A DNA stretch of 64,000 nt from positions 471,500,400 to 471,564,399 of the forward strand of contig NC_081406.1 of assembly GCF_030272615.1 (NCBI RefSeq), given 5' to 3'. Source of the DNA: Cryptomeria japonica (taxonomy: Eukaryota; Streptophyta; Pinopsida; Cupressales; Cupressaceae). Positions 36,880 to 47,929 of this stretch are shown here, piece by piece. The position numbers and the translations under genes are program-made. Within the stretch, counting starts at the first letter, position 1. Each line of letters opens with the position of its first letter. The notes below the pieces were generated by a model. The model ran no database searches, was not told the origin of the DNA, and saw only the letters and a program-made list of their open reading frames with translations.

Positions 36880-37100
36880 TTTTGTGGTGGAACATGGTCT
36901 CCTTTAGCATTAACCTACCCAAAAGAATGTATTAGTGTTATGGCACATTGTTGAAAAAATTGCTTGCCTCACACTCTCACTAGACTATCATTTTAGAGAT
37001 ATTTAATAGCTTCCTATCACATACAAATAAATTTTAGTTAATGAGAATTTTGGCATGAATTTATGGAGTCTATTGTTTAGCTATAAGTTTATATGAAAGA

Positions 37101-37561
37101 TGTTGGTGTAAATAATTATTCATCTTGGATATTATTACACCTTACTTAAGTTTACTTAGGAAATGCATTTTATAGTAGTTTGGGTATGAGACACTTGGGT
37201 GTTTGTGCCACATTGGGATAGTGTGTGTAGGAGAATTTCCACCTTTTATGGTGTTGATCCTATTGTTACACGCCACATTCAGTGGGTGATCCACCTCATA
37301 TGGACTATTATATTGTTTCTCCTACCTACCCACACCTATTTCCTACCTACCCTTGTTTCTTATTGAGCCACATGTCATGTTTGTGTGCTCACATATCCAT
37401 ATAGCCTTGCCTATATAAGCAGGCTCATATTCATTGTATGTAACTTTTGATGATCCAATTGATCAGTATTTTCATCTTGATAGAATACAGTGTATTCCTA
37501 TCAATATTTTGTCTCTCTATTGTATTTTTCATTGAGCCCTAGATCTTGGCAAAATCTCACA
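37101..37561 (+). mobile_element. Solo LTR, 461 bp, with target duplication AAAGA
   Basis: Begins TGTTGGTGTAAATAATTATT and ends CAAAATCTCACA. Flanks are AAAGA at 37096-37100 and AAAGA at 37562-37566. A TATA box CTATATAAGC lies at 37411-37420. Related array units lack this insertion, so both borders are independently confirmed. The size, TATA position and terminal TG/CA fit a Copia-type LTR, but the family is not proven. Confidence 0.85.
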
Positions 37562-38809
37562 AAAGATCCATAGATACCATAATTTATGTGCACCAACCTA
37601 TCAAACTTTTGATTTTTTTTTTCTCTAGCGTTTCTTGACACTTTGCTTGTCCAATGTAGCCTAGAAGGTTTGGAGGCTTTGGTGACAAAATGTGTCCTTC
37701 AAAATTAATCAACCTAATGAACATGTTCATGTGATTAGTTTGACATCACCATGCACCATTTACAAAATTACCCGCTTCACACTTACATCTCCTTTGACAC
37801 TTTTTGTAACATTTTATAGCTTACTACTTGATGTAAATCAAGTTTAGTTGGCAAGAGACATTTGGAGGAAAATCCACTACTTGGCTATTGATTTAGACAA
37901 GAAGTTTGTAGGTGCAGTAGTTTGTGTGCATTATTTTGTCAAAACTTTTACACTTTTATGATCATAGGTATTTTAAAAGATAATTCTTCCAATGTAGTTG
38001 GAAGGTATAAGATGCTTCAATGGTGAAATGGTACCTCTAGTTTTAATTTTCTCATGTAGAGATGTTGCCGCAATTGATTTTACTCAAAGCTTGTTTGTAA
38101 AATTGATTGCCTCAAATTCTAATTACAACAAATTAAGGCTTTTTATAGAATTTAATAACTTTTCACACACCATTTTGATTTGGAAATGATTGTGATAAGC
38201 TTTCATAGAAGACTACATTATTTTTTAGTTATAGGCTTATATGAGAGGTTTGTGGGTACCATGGTTAGTGTGCACCACAATGAAATTTTGGCATGTTTTT
38301 CAACTAGGGTCTCTTAAGAGACATTATCCATCCAATTTATTTTGGAAACTCTTAAAGGATTTGAAAACATAACAATACGTTTTAACCTACCCACTTTGAT
38401 TTGTTGATATAATTGGTTTCATGTCACAATACATTGCTTATGACATTGCTCATTTGACACTCTAACAATACACCAAACTGAACTTTTTGTGATGCTTAAT
38501 AGCATATTATTATGCACAAACCACTTTTAGTTGGCAAGAAATGTGATAAGACTTTTTAAGACAACCCCATTATCAAGTTATAGATTTAAAGGGGAGGCTA
38601 ATAGGTTCCATGGTTTGCACATGTTGTCTAATAAAACTTGACTTTTTGTTTTGTTTTTGTTTTAGGTTTCTTAAGAGACATAACTCGTTTGATGTAGTTT
38701 GAAAGTTATGACAAGCTTCAATAGTATAATGGTACATTCTATTCCATGTGTTATTGTAGTTGGTATCATGTTACAACATAATATCTGCAAAATTGCTCAC
38801 CTTAATGTT

Positions 38810-39758
38810 TTGATTAAGTAAAAACAGGTATTTGAAAGGTACCCGAACCTTTTACAAGCCAGGAGAACATAAAAGCATAAAAAAGTGCCTGATCACTTCA
38901 AAAAGTCAAAATGAACCCACCGGATGGGCACAACTTAAAACATCATTACATAATTACATAAAACTCGAAACAGACAGCAACAGGAAAGCAAAAGACAGCA
39001 AAGAGACAGAACCAAGGACAACAACTGGAACTAAATACTATTCAGGATCTCCTCAGTGTGAACAACCATTTGTTTCATGTTGTTTGCTGAGGTCTTCATA
39101 TCCTCCAGCTCATGACTTTCGATGTCGACCTTATTCTTTGTGTTGGCTCTGGTCCTCCTTTCATGACCCTTCTTGTTCACCTACTCTTTATCACCTTCCT
39201 TCTTTGCATTGTTCTCATACCTGTTGATAAAGATGTTCATGTAGTCCACCGAAGATTTAAGAATTTGGAAATTTTGATCAGCAAGCTGCTTGACATTGTG
39301 CTCCAGCTTGTCAATTCTGCTGCCAAAATCTTTCAGTTTGTTGTCCATTTCCTTTCTATCTCCCATCTCATTGACCTTTTTCTTTGTGGCTAAGATTTTT
39401 CCAACCATACATTCAATAGCTTGCGCATTATGCAGAACGACCACTAACTCTTTGACATGCTTCGCCAAGGGCTTGTCACCAACTGTAATTCTTGCCATGG
39501 CCTGTGTATCTGTTTTCAAACTATTAATATCCTTCACCAGAGTAGTGATGGTCTCATAGAAAGCCTTAATGGTATCTTTGTCACCACTATCACTTTGACC
39601 CCCTTTTTCCTTGTAATGCAGTCTAGTGGTTTTCACGGTCTCCACGGTTTCCAAATTATCCTTAACCGGGTTACCCTCCCCTTCTTTGTCCTGACTATCA
39701 ATCCTCTTATTATCATCATCTTCCTCCCCAGACTCAACCATAACATAATTGAGATCAG
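38810..39758 (-). mobile_element. 949-bp 5'-truncated non-LTR-type insertion with 19-bp target duplication
   Basis: AATTGCTCACCTTAATGTT occurs at 38791-38809 and again at 39759-39777 without a mismatch. A long target duplication of this kind is made by LINE target-primed insertion. On the minus strand the insert starts inside a coding frame and ends with about 370 bp of 3' UTR whose last bases are TACTTAATCAA. The host sequence on both sides belongs to the ~350-bp array. Confidence 0.8.
39181..39758 (-). pseudogene. C-terminal fragment of a coiled-coil transposon-type protein
   Basis: The minus-strand frame enters at the 5' junction (SDLNYVMVESGEEDDD) and runs about 190 codons to TAG at 39181. 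An acidic first part (SGEEDDDNKR, SQDKEGEGNP) is followed by heptad-rich sequence such as MDNKLKDFGSRIDKLEHNVK and ADQNFQILKSSVDYMNIFIN, which should form a coiled coil. The frame is uninterrupted, so this copy is younger or better kept than that at 37-623, whose composition it shares. No known domain is recognised. It could be a LINE ORF1-like or additional ORF; it lies next to the 3' UTR. Confidence 0.5.
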
Positions 39759-39830
39759 AATTGCTCACCTTAATGTTAAAACTACACCAAATTGATATTT
39801 TTTTGATAATTACTATCAAGAGATTATTTT

Positions 39831-40373
39831 TAATCTACCCTTTTATGTGTGTTTAATCCAAGGAATTACAAACTTAACAAATTTATTTAGTACTTAACTG
39901 ATTGATAACTCAAAGTTTTCAATAATAATATAAAATTTAAACCAAGTAAATATTATATGTGAAAGTACATGAGTTAGGAATGTAAAGTGTAAGGGCTACA
40001 TAAAATAAAGTGTAAATTAGTATAAAACTTGGAAAATGCAAAAGTTGATGCCAAAAATGGGTTTAATATGCTACAAAAATGGTCATGGGTGAGTTTCAAT
40101 TGAGTTAGAGAACTTTGGCATTTTGAGCAATATTGCTTGCTGAACCTAGGTGTTATTGTGTATGAAGCTTAGGTGTTGTTACTAGATTCACACATCAGTG
40201 TTTGTGTACATAGTGACCATGAAACTTTCATTAGCCGCTTGGAAAAAATCTTGAGACTTGTCCCATTTGTATATTCTTTATGTCCTTGACTTTGAATTAC
40301 AATTCAAGTGTCTAGATTGATTTGAACTCAATGACCAAGATTTGGACAACAAAACCCTAATGTGGGGCAGTTA
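39831..40373. other. AT-rich intergenic DNA, nothing recognised
   Basis: No ORF, fold or repeat stands out between the ~350-bp array and the short LTR element. Confidence 0.4.
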
Positions 40374-41408
40374 TGTAATGTCACCACTTTGAAATACAAT
40401 TTAATAATAATAAAATTAAGATACAATTTTTTTAAAAATATAAATGAATATAATCAAATAAAATTAAAATTTGATTAAAGTTAATGAGTGGTCAAAAGGC
40501 ATGAAATGATAAGATGTGACTCCCACAAATATGAGGTATAAGAGGGAGAAGAGAACTCATTTGAAGAGGGGATAATTTGGGAGTTAGTAGTGCAGATCTA
40601 ATTTAGATAAGAAGTGCAAATATGATTGTGAAAGGTTGTGTCTCTTTGAAAGGGGAGAAATAATGAAGAGTTGCACTCTTTCAAAGGGTGCTAATGGTGA
40701 AAGGGCATGTCTCTTGCCAAAGGGCATACATGATGAAGAGGTGTGACCTCTCCCTCACATTGAGAGATATAAAGGAAAATAATCAAAGCATCTAGTATCA
40801 TTTCCATGAATCAGATCATATCAAAACTGTTATTAAGTTACAGGCAATAACATCCTCGTTTTTGGTGGTATGCATGGGGATGTGCTTAATATATGAAACC
40901 TGATGATGTTCTTATGTTGAATTTAATAATAATATTAATAAAGACTGCAATATGTATGACATTCATACTTAATTTCATATACAATTATAGTACAACAAGA
41001 TATTGACATTTGTAGTCCCAATCTCTTTACTAGTTCTAATTCTTTTTTCCTGAAGAGTGGTGTGATGTTGTTAGGGAAAGATATAGTAAAAACATCTTGT
41101 GATAGATGAGCCCCAAGGGTGAAAGAACTGATGATCCCGAAATTTGGTTTGTGGGCCCCAAGGGTGAATGAATTGAAGTTTTGGTAATTTGTGTTGCATT
41201 AGGGAGATGGTATCATCGCGCCCTGGACAAGAAAGTATCTATTCCAGGATTAGAAATTTGAAGGGAATTAAGATTAGGTCTAAATAAGGACAATGCCTAT
41301 CTGTCCTATGAGAAACCCTAGTGATTAATTTGTAATTACTGTAACATAGTAGGTAGTAATGTATGTTTCCCTTTGGGAATTAACAACCTATAAATAGGGG
41401 ACATTACA
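40374..41408 (+). repeat. 5' LTR of the TRIM-like element
   Basis: Contains a TATA-like GATATAAAGG near 40766 and the terminal GGGGACATTACA. Aligns to 41804-42809 through most of its length; the other copy has CCCCAC where this one has CACCAC near the start. Confidence 0.8.
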
Positions 41409-41410
41409 AA

Positions 41411-41425
41411 TGGTATTAGAGCTTT
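41411..41425 (+). promoter_or_regulatory. Primer-binding site of the TRIM-like element (initiator Met tRNA type)
   Basis: TGGTATTAGAGCTTT begins two bases after the LTR. The plant initiator Met site is TGGTATCAGAGC; one C-to-T change separates them. Confidence 0.8.
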
Positions 41426-41768
41426 GATCTTGCCATCCTGCAGAGTAAAGATGAATCAATGAATCATTCCAGTCAATGAGAAGAAATCTAAAAATACATG
41501 TATTTGAGTATATGCTTTGTGTCAACATATATTAATGTGTATGCTCCATGTTTGATCTGATGTATTTCCAACAAGTCTATCATGTTAGCACAAGTGGACA
41601 TAACCAAGATAATGAAATAAACATCATTTGATATAGAACCTCCAATTCCTAAATTATCTTAGAGAGTATATAAGAAGATAATTACATCACAAGAAATATT
41701 ACAAATTCCCAATGGTTTATTTGGAGAATCCTCATCTTGGTGAATGACTTAGCTTGAGAAAATCGGCA

Positions 41769-41803
41769 TTGCTTGCGGACAAGCAATCTTAGGTGGGACG
41801 AAC
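41769..41803 (+). promoter_or_regulatory. Hairpin and purine-rich tract before the 3' LTR
   Basis: ATTGCTTG-CGGA-CAAGCAAT makes a perfect 8-bp stem with a 4-nt loop, followed by AGGTGGGACGAAC, the likely polypurine tract, directly before the LTR at 41804. Confidence 0.6.
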
Positions 41804-42809
41804 TATAATGTCCCCACTTAAAAATATTATTTAATAATATTTAACGATTAAAGCTAATGAATGGTCAAATTGGCATGAAATGATAAGTTGCGACTCCCCC
41901 AAATACGAGGTATAAAAGGGCGAAGGAAACTCATTTGAAGGGGGGATAATTTGGGAATTAGAAGTGCAGATTTGATTTAGATAAGAAGTGAAAATATGAT
42001 TGTGAAAGGTTGTGTCCTTTTCAAAGGGGAGAAATAATGAAGAGATGCAGTCTTTCAAAGGGTGCTAATGGTGAAAGAGTGTGTCTCTTGCCAAAGGGAA
42101 TACATAATGAAGAAGTGTGACCTCTCCCTCACATTGATATATAAAGGATAGGAATAAAAAATATCCATTGACATCACCATCGATGAGACCAGATTAGAAC
42201 TCTTATTAGGTTACATGCAGTAACATCTTTGTTCTTAGTAGTATGCATGGGGACATGTGCTTAATATGTATGCTTAATATATGAAGCCTGATAATGTTCT
42301 TATTCGAAATTTAATAGTAATATTGATATAGATTGTAATATGTATGACAATCATGTACTTAATTTCATATACGTTCATAGTACAACAAGATATTGACATT
42401 ATTGACATATTTACAATCCCAAACTCTTAACTAGTTGTAATTCCTTTTTCTTGAGGAGTGGTGTGATGTTGTTGGGAAGAGGTGGGGTAAAACCATCTTA
42501 TGCTAGATGAGCCCCAAGGGTGAAAGAACTCATGATCTTGAAATCTTGGCTGTAGGCGCCAAGGGTGAATGGACTGAGGTTCCAATAATCTAGGCTGCAT
42601 TAGGGAGATGGTATCATCACACCCTAGACAAACATGTCTCCCATCCAAGATTAGAAATTAGAAGGGGATTAAGATTAGGCCTAAATAAGGTCAATGCTTA
42701 ACTGTACTATGAGCAACCCTAGTCATTAATTTGTAATTATTGTAACATGGCAGGTAGTAATGTATGTTTCCCTTTGGGAATTGACAACCTATAAATAGGG
42801 GACATTACA
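41804..42809 (+). repeat. 3' LTR of the TRIM-like element
   Basis: Begins TATAATGTCCCCAC (first G of TGT changed) and ends GGGGACATTACA at 42809. TATA-like GATATATAAAGG near 42138. Confidence 0.8.
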
Positions 42810-44145
42810 GTCATGCTCTAAAGCCAAAATATTTTGAGCCGAAGTTGGGGATAAGGAAAAAAATGACGTGTTATTTGAGAGACTATCTTAGTTAGTCACC
42901 TAAGACAGTGTATTTCAACTTCAACAATAACACTATAGAAATTATTGTCTAATTTTCTTAGAGATGATACAAATGTGGCACACATATAGATTTTGTGGTT
43001 TACGACCCAAAAATCCAAGGGAAATGATAGGCAATGGTAATGTGTGAGAGTGATGGAGGAAAAAGAGATGCAAATCATTAAAAAAATAAAGCAAAGGGAG
43101 AACATAGGAATTTTTCCCTACTAAATAAACAAGGTTATGGTAAGGGCTTTAGGCTATTTATTCAAATGGGGAGGAAAAAAACTTTTTTGTGGCTTTCAAA
43201 GTCAAATGGAAGATTATACAAAACAAATATGAGAAGAGGAGATGAATAGAAAGAAATCATGGATTTGGTGGTTCTAGGGTTCCAAATATTTTGTCTTTAT
43301 AAACCCTAAATAACTCCTTTTTTTAATAGAATTATTTTTTATAATTAGAGGTGTGTAGATTCTTATTTGAGAGAGTGCTTATTAAGATTTCTTATTCATC
43401 TCTTTTTTTAACATATGGAGGATAACATATGGTTATAATGATATTTTGGTGAGGTAATTGTTGAAACTGTTGTAAGGGCTAGTAGATAAAATGTTCAACA
43501 CAAAATAGATCTAGAATATAGACATGAGTTCCCACCAATCACTAGCATTTAGAAACGAGCGCCAACCTAGCATTATTGTCCTTAGGGACTCAGGTTCTTA
43601 AAATTTCTTGAGGATGGTTAGCAAGGGGTTTCCTACTTAGATTGGGTTTTACAATTCATCATTTTATGATAATGAAAAAGACTATAAATCAAGTCAAATG
43701 GTCCTAAAACATGAAAAAGGTGATGAACACCAAAATAAGTACAATAAAAATGATATATACAAGAGACAATGCTTTTGTTCTCTTATTCACTTTCCTTAAC
43801 TTCAAATAACAAGATCTTATTTGGAAATGCACCTAAAAAAACATGGAGTTATTATATGATAAATAAAGTTATGCTAATTGAAAAAAAGCAAAATTCTAAA
43901 AGTAAAAGCACACAACTTAAAATCAATCCATAAGAGTATTTATTATAATGGTAAAATAGAGAGAAAAAGAAGTCCATGAAGGATAAGAGATTTAGATGAG
44001 TTGCATACTAGAGTAGCATATTGGAAAATATTTGGTTTTATTGCAATATAAAATATATAAAGAAGATAAAGGTTGATGATGTTATTACCCCAAGGCTTTA
44101 TGAAGTTGCCACTAATGGATAAGGTTAGATCCAAAATATAGTGAA
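42810..44145. other. AT-rich intergenic DNA, no gene recognised
   Basis: Only short ORFs without domains. Nothing repeated or structured was seen until the array at 44146. Confidence 0.4.
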
Positions 44146-44604
44146 ATGATAAATAATATCTATATGGTTATCACCCAATATTATACTCACTACCTATGTG
44201 AAAAAAAAGACTAGGTAATGTCGTGTTAGCTTTACAATATCTATATGGTTATCACCCAATGATAAATAATATCTATATGGTTATCACCCAATGTTATACT
44301 CACTACCTATGTGAAAAAAAAGACTAGGTAATGTCAAGTGTTAGCTTTACAATAATCAACATGTAAAGTCCAAGGGGTTGAGCTTAGTTAGTTAAATAAT
44401 ATCTATATGGTTATCACCCAATATTATACTCACTACCTATGTGAAAAAAAAGACTAGGTAATGTCAAGTGTTAGCTTTACAATAATCAACATGTAAAGTC
44501 CAATAATATCTATATGGTTATCACCCAATATTATACTCACTACCTATGTGAAAAAAAAGACTAGGTAATGTCAAGTGTTAGCTTTACAATAATCAACATG
44601 TAAA

Positions 44605-44930
44605 GTCCAAGGGGTTGAGCTTAGTTAGTTAAAGCATTGAGTTCTCAATGTGGAGACCCAAGTTCAATTCCCACGAGGGACACCTTTGTGTAGAATTCTA
44701 AGTTGCGACTCTTGGTCTTCCATTGGTTGTATTTGTCTCATTGTTTAAGTGGATTTCTAAGTTGTGACCCTTGGTCTTCCAATTGTTGTTTCTAGTTTGG
44801 TGCTCAGAAGGAGATAGTATTTGTAATAAGTTTGCTCGAAAGGAGCTGGTATTTGTAATAAGTTTGTAACATGGATGCTCAAATGAGCAAAAAATGAGCT
44901 TTGTGATTCTATGATACTTAATACAAAAAA
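44605..44930 (+). mobile_element. tRNA-derived SINE, copy 1 (duplicated with its flank)
   Basis: Same sequence as copy 2, from GTCCAAGGGGTTGAGC to ACTTAATACAAAAAA. The 5' flank AATAATCAACATGTAAA is present, but the 3' flank is the beginning of the next array unit, so this copy arose by segmental duplication, not by its own insertion. Confidence 0.7.
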
Positions 44931-45039
44931 ATGATAAATAATATCTATATGGTTATCACCCAATATTATACTCACTACCTATGTGAAAAAAAAGACTAGG
45001 TAATGTCAAGTGTTAGCTTTACAATAATCAACATGTAAA

Positions 45040-45363
45040 GTCCAAGGGGTTGAGCTTAGTTAGTTAAAGCATTGAGTTCTCAAAGTGGAGACCCAAGTTC
45101 AATTCCCATGAGGGACACCTTTGTGTAGAATTCTAAGTTGCGACTCTTGGTCTTCCATTGGTTGTATTTGTCTCATTGTTTAAGTGGATTTCTAAGTTGT
45201 GACCCTTGGTCTTCCAATTGTTGTTTCTAGTTTGGTGCTCAGAAGGAGCTAGTATTTGTAATAAGTTTGCTCGAAAGGAGCTGGTATTTGTAATAAGTTT
45301 GTAACGTGGATGCTCAAATGAGCAAAAAATGAGCTTTGTGATTCTATGATACTTAATACAAAA
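45040..45363 (+). mobile_element. tRNA-derived SINE, copy 2, with 17-bp target duplication
   Basis: The 324-bp element is flanked by AATAATCAACATGTAAA at 45023-45039 and 45364-45380. Near its start a tRNA-like region is visible: an A box in GAGCTTAGTTAGTTAAAGC (45052-45070) and a B box AGTTCAATTCCC (45096-45107), with the stem ATTGA/TCAAA between. These are the internal RNA polymerase III promoter parts. The 3' end is a short A-rich tail. Long target duplication plus tail fits LINE-assisted insertion. Confidence 0.8.
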
Positions 45364-45380
45364 AATAATCAACATGTAAA

Positions 45381-46499
45381 CAATGTATATAGAATTCCAT
45401 CCTTAAACTGATTAGTGAAAGATGAGGATACAATCTATAGACACCTATTTTTGTCCACTTAATTAAATATATATTTGATATTTATTTGATTATTTAATCA
45501 TCATTCAACTATTAATTAAATAAACAAAACACATTTGTTTAATTAATTCATCTTAACCCAAAACCCATCAACTCAAGCCTTCAATGGCTTCCTTTAAAGT
45601 CTTCAAGCCTTTAATGGTTTCCTTCTAGAGTCTTCTTAAGCCTTTATTGACTTCCTTTAAAGTCATCAAGCCTTTAATGGTTTCCTTTTAGAGTCTTCTT
45701 AAGCATTTAATGGATTCCTTTAAAGTCTTCAAGCCTTTAATGGTTTTCTTCTAGAGTCTTCTTAAGCCTTTAATGGCTTCCTTCAAAGTCCTCTTAAGCC
45801 TTTAATGACTTCCTTCAATTCTTCAAGCATTTATGCTTTGTCCCCCCCCCCTCTCAAGACTTCCCTTGTTGACACTTGTCAACATGTGATTGGCTTAAAA
45901 GAGAACACATGGATTGAGAATCAACACTTCCCCAAGCAATCCTAACCCTTCCTTAACCAATTCAATCTCAACCCTTCATTTGCCCATTTTCCCTTTAAAT
46001 AGAGCTCATTCCTTAATTGTTTGAGGTCACAAGAGTTATCTATGCATTGCTACTTTGCTTAGAATTTGAATGTTTTGTAGGAAGGATTTGTATTATGTTT
46101 TAGATCTTCCACTAGTTGGAATTTCTATTTGACATTAATACTTCATTTGCATCTTCATTCAACACTTCACATGATCAACCATCTCCCATCCTCCATTTGA
46201 CATCCTTTTGTGCTAGTGCTCAAGCTGAGGGCATACTTCACATAGCAATAGGATCTTGGAGAGGAGGAGAACAAGGAAGAGTCATGGCATAGGGAGCATC
46301 ATGGGGAAGTATTGTATTTCTTTTATTTATTTCCTAACTAGCTTCTTTTGTTAATCTTCTTTGACAATGCTTTTAATGGATTTGTCTTCATGCAATTCTT
46401 ATGGTTGAAAGCTCTTACTAACATGATTTCATATTGGTTTTAATAAATCTCCATTTTCAGAGCGTTTCATAATCAATTTAATGTGAAGTAGAGAAATGG
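45381..46499. other. Intergenic DNA with a ~70-bp minisatellite (45575-45835)
   Basis: From 45575 to 45835 the phrases TTCAAGCCTTTAATGGTTTC, CTTCTAGAGTCTTCTTAAGC and CTTTAATGGCTTCCTTTAAA alternate several times, giving a repeat of about 34-36 bp paired into about 70 bp. A C-tract is at about 45842-45852. A TATA-like CCTTTAAATAGAGC near 45993 and the start ATAGACACCTATTTTTGTCC near 45432 hint at an LTR related to that of element B, but its borders were not found. Confidence 0.5.
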
Positions 46500-46711
46500 A
46501 GAAAGGAAACTATACTAAGGAATATTAGAAAAGTAGATAGAATAGAATGTAGTTTTTTTATAAATAAAATAAACCCATTTTTTTTAATTGCATCATCAAT
46601 AAAAGCAATACAATAATAAGAGCCACAAAGAGACGATACCTAGGCTAGTCCCCATACATTTGAATGCACAAGCTCTAACTTTTTACTCTTCTTTTCTTTC
46701 CCAACTCTAAG
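46500..46711 (-). pseudogene. Copia-type integrase fragment, cut by element B
   Basis: The minus strand from 46711 reads VGKEKKSKKLELVHSNVWG, then after a TAG VSSLCGSYYCIAFIDDAIKK. This is the start of the Copia integrase core, usually LVHSDVWGP and YFVTFIDD. The first catalytic Asp (HSDVWG) is Asn here, while FIDD remains. The frame ends abruptly at 46711, where element B's LTR begins. The rest of the Copia element should lie on the other side of element B, outside the window. Confidence 0.65.
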
Positions 46712-47771
46712 TGTATACACCTAAAAATGGTCTGAAGATAGTTAATTAAATACGTAGCTATTTGATTAATTCCCCTTCCCAATTAATTGAATTCACAAGC
46801 AATTTAATTAATTTCTCTATTCATCTACTAGTAAATAAATCTAAATGATTTATTTATATAGTTCATCTCATATCCCTCTTTGATTAATTAATTCTAAATT
46901 AATTAATGTCTCCCCATATTAATCAATTCTTCCAATTCCTAATTAAGATTAACAAACTCAAGTTTGTTGAGATTAATTGCCATTTTCCAATTATTTGAAT
47001 TTCTAAATTCAAATGAGCACACGGCTCCTAACTTTTAACCACCTAACCTAACCATCCCCTAACCTAACCCATTCCATCTAATCTTGGGTCTAACTAACCC
47101 TATCCTATCTTGCACATTCTAACCTCCTTATCCTAACCTCCCATGGTGTGGATATTCTCTCCTTGAGACACATGGCACTTTTGCCACATGTCTCCTCCCT
47201 TGGACACTTGCCCTCTCATGTGCAAGGCTCCTTGACATTTATCACCATAGAGATGACAAGTGTCCCTTCCTCCAACCTCTTCTCCAACTTCCTCAATCTT
47301 GGCCCTTGATATCTTCAGATCAGATCTGGACCGTCGATTCTTGCCACCTCAGCTTTGGCCTTGGAATTCCTATAAATATCCCTCATTTTGGAGCAATAAG
47401 GATCCCATCTCATATCAATTTAGGCATCATTACTATAGGAAATTTGCATTTCAATTATCTAGTAATTAGCTTTTGGATTAATCATAGCATGCTAATCTAG
47501 TTTCTTAAATCATGCATTTCATATAATCTCCATAGTCAATCATGATCAAATAACTACTCAACTCTTGAGTTGTCACTTTGGAGGTCATTGCTCCGCTGAG
47601 AGCCCATGAATCCAACACCTTCAAGGTCCTCAAGAATAGAGGAAAATGGAACATTTCAAGGAAGGCTTATGATTTTCATTTCTAATCTAGTTTTCAACTA
47701 AGCTTTTCAATTACATTTTATTGTCTCATTATATGTGTATGCCTCCTATATACCACATTTTTAGCATCACA
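46712..47771 (+). repeat. Element B 5' LTR (about 1060 bp)
   Basis: Begins TGTATACACCTAAAAATGG and ends TTAGCATCACA, five bases before the primer site. A TATA box CCTATAAATATCC lies at 47369-47381. The left border is supported because it cuts Copia integrase coding sequence. The right border is placed by the primer site; the second LTR was not available to confirm it. Confidence 0.65.
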
Positions 47772-47776
47772 TTAAT

Positions 47777-47795
47777 TGGCACCCACCGTGGGGCC
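47777..47795 (+). promoter_or_regulatory. Element B primer-binding site
   Basis: TGGCACCCACCGTGGGGCC follows the LTR after TTAAT. TGGCxCCCACCGTGGGG-type sites are known from large plant Ty3 elements; the primer tRNA was not determined. Confidence 0.65.
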
Positions 47796-47929
47796 TAGCC
47801 CCTTTGATCTTTAACAAGTTTGCTTGCAGGAAATTTCATTGATAGGTTGATTAGCTCTTTCGGAGTGCAGATTAGCTCTCTTGGGCTCCCGAATAACATT
47901 CTTGGTCTCTATTGTGGCGTTCCGGCACC

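Larger units (their letters stand above)
36880..39830. repeat. Degenerate tandem repeat, ~350-bp unit, hosting two insertions
   Basis: Related phrases recur: CTTAAGAGACATxxxCCATC/CGTTTGATGTAGTTT, then AAGCTTCAATxGTxxAATGG, then TAGTTGGCAAGAxAxxT, then a line like TATAGGCTTATATGAGAGGT followed by GxGCACCACA. Units start at about 37626, 37950, 38300 and 38649, with an earlier one split by the solo LTR at 37101-37561 and the last one split by the insertion at 38810-39758. The units are strongly diverged, so the array is old. Confidence 0.6.
40374..42809 (+). mobile_element. TRIM-like short LTR element (LTR ~1.0 kb, internal 395 bp)
   Basis: Two similar LTRs lie at 40374-41408 (1035 bp) and 41804-42809 (1006 bp). 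Both begin TGTAATGTC or TATAATGTC and end TATAAATAGGGGACATTACA. The 395-bp interior has a primer site complementary to initiator Met tRNA at its start and a purine-rich tract at its end, and no coding capacity. Such LTR-PBS-PPT-LTR elements are non-autonomous. The initiator Met site and CATTACA end suggest Copia relationship. Clear flanking target duplications were not found (AGTTA left, GTCAT right). Confidence 0.8.
44146..45363. repeat. Complex tandem array carrying full and truncated SINE copies
   Basis: The unit AATAATATCTATATGGTTAT CACCCAATATTATACTCACT, through AAGACTAGGTAATGTCAAGT and TTAGCTTTACAATAATCAAC, recurs near 44150, 44235, 44262, 44396, 44504 and 44935. Some units stop at different points inside the SINE (for example after GTTAAA at 44395 and after GTCCA at 44502), others include all of it. 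Copies are nearly identical, so the expansion is recent and happened after the SINE inserted. Confidence 0.85.

Noticed and set aside
37591-37598. CACCAACC as the right end of the solo LTR that begins TGTTGGTG
   Set aside because: It mirrors the start but belongs to the host array unit; the CA at 37561 followed by AAAGA gives a matching target duplication.
41389-41400. TATAAATA a few bases before the LTR end of the TRIM-like element, as a promoter
   Set aside because: It is too close to the LTR end to allow an R-U5 region; GATATAAAGG near 40766 is the better candidate.
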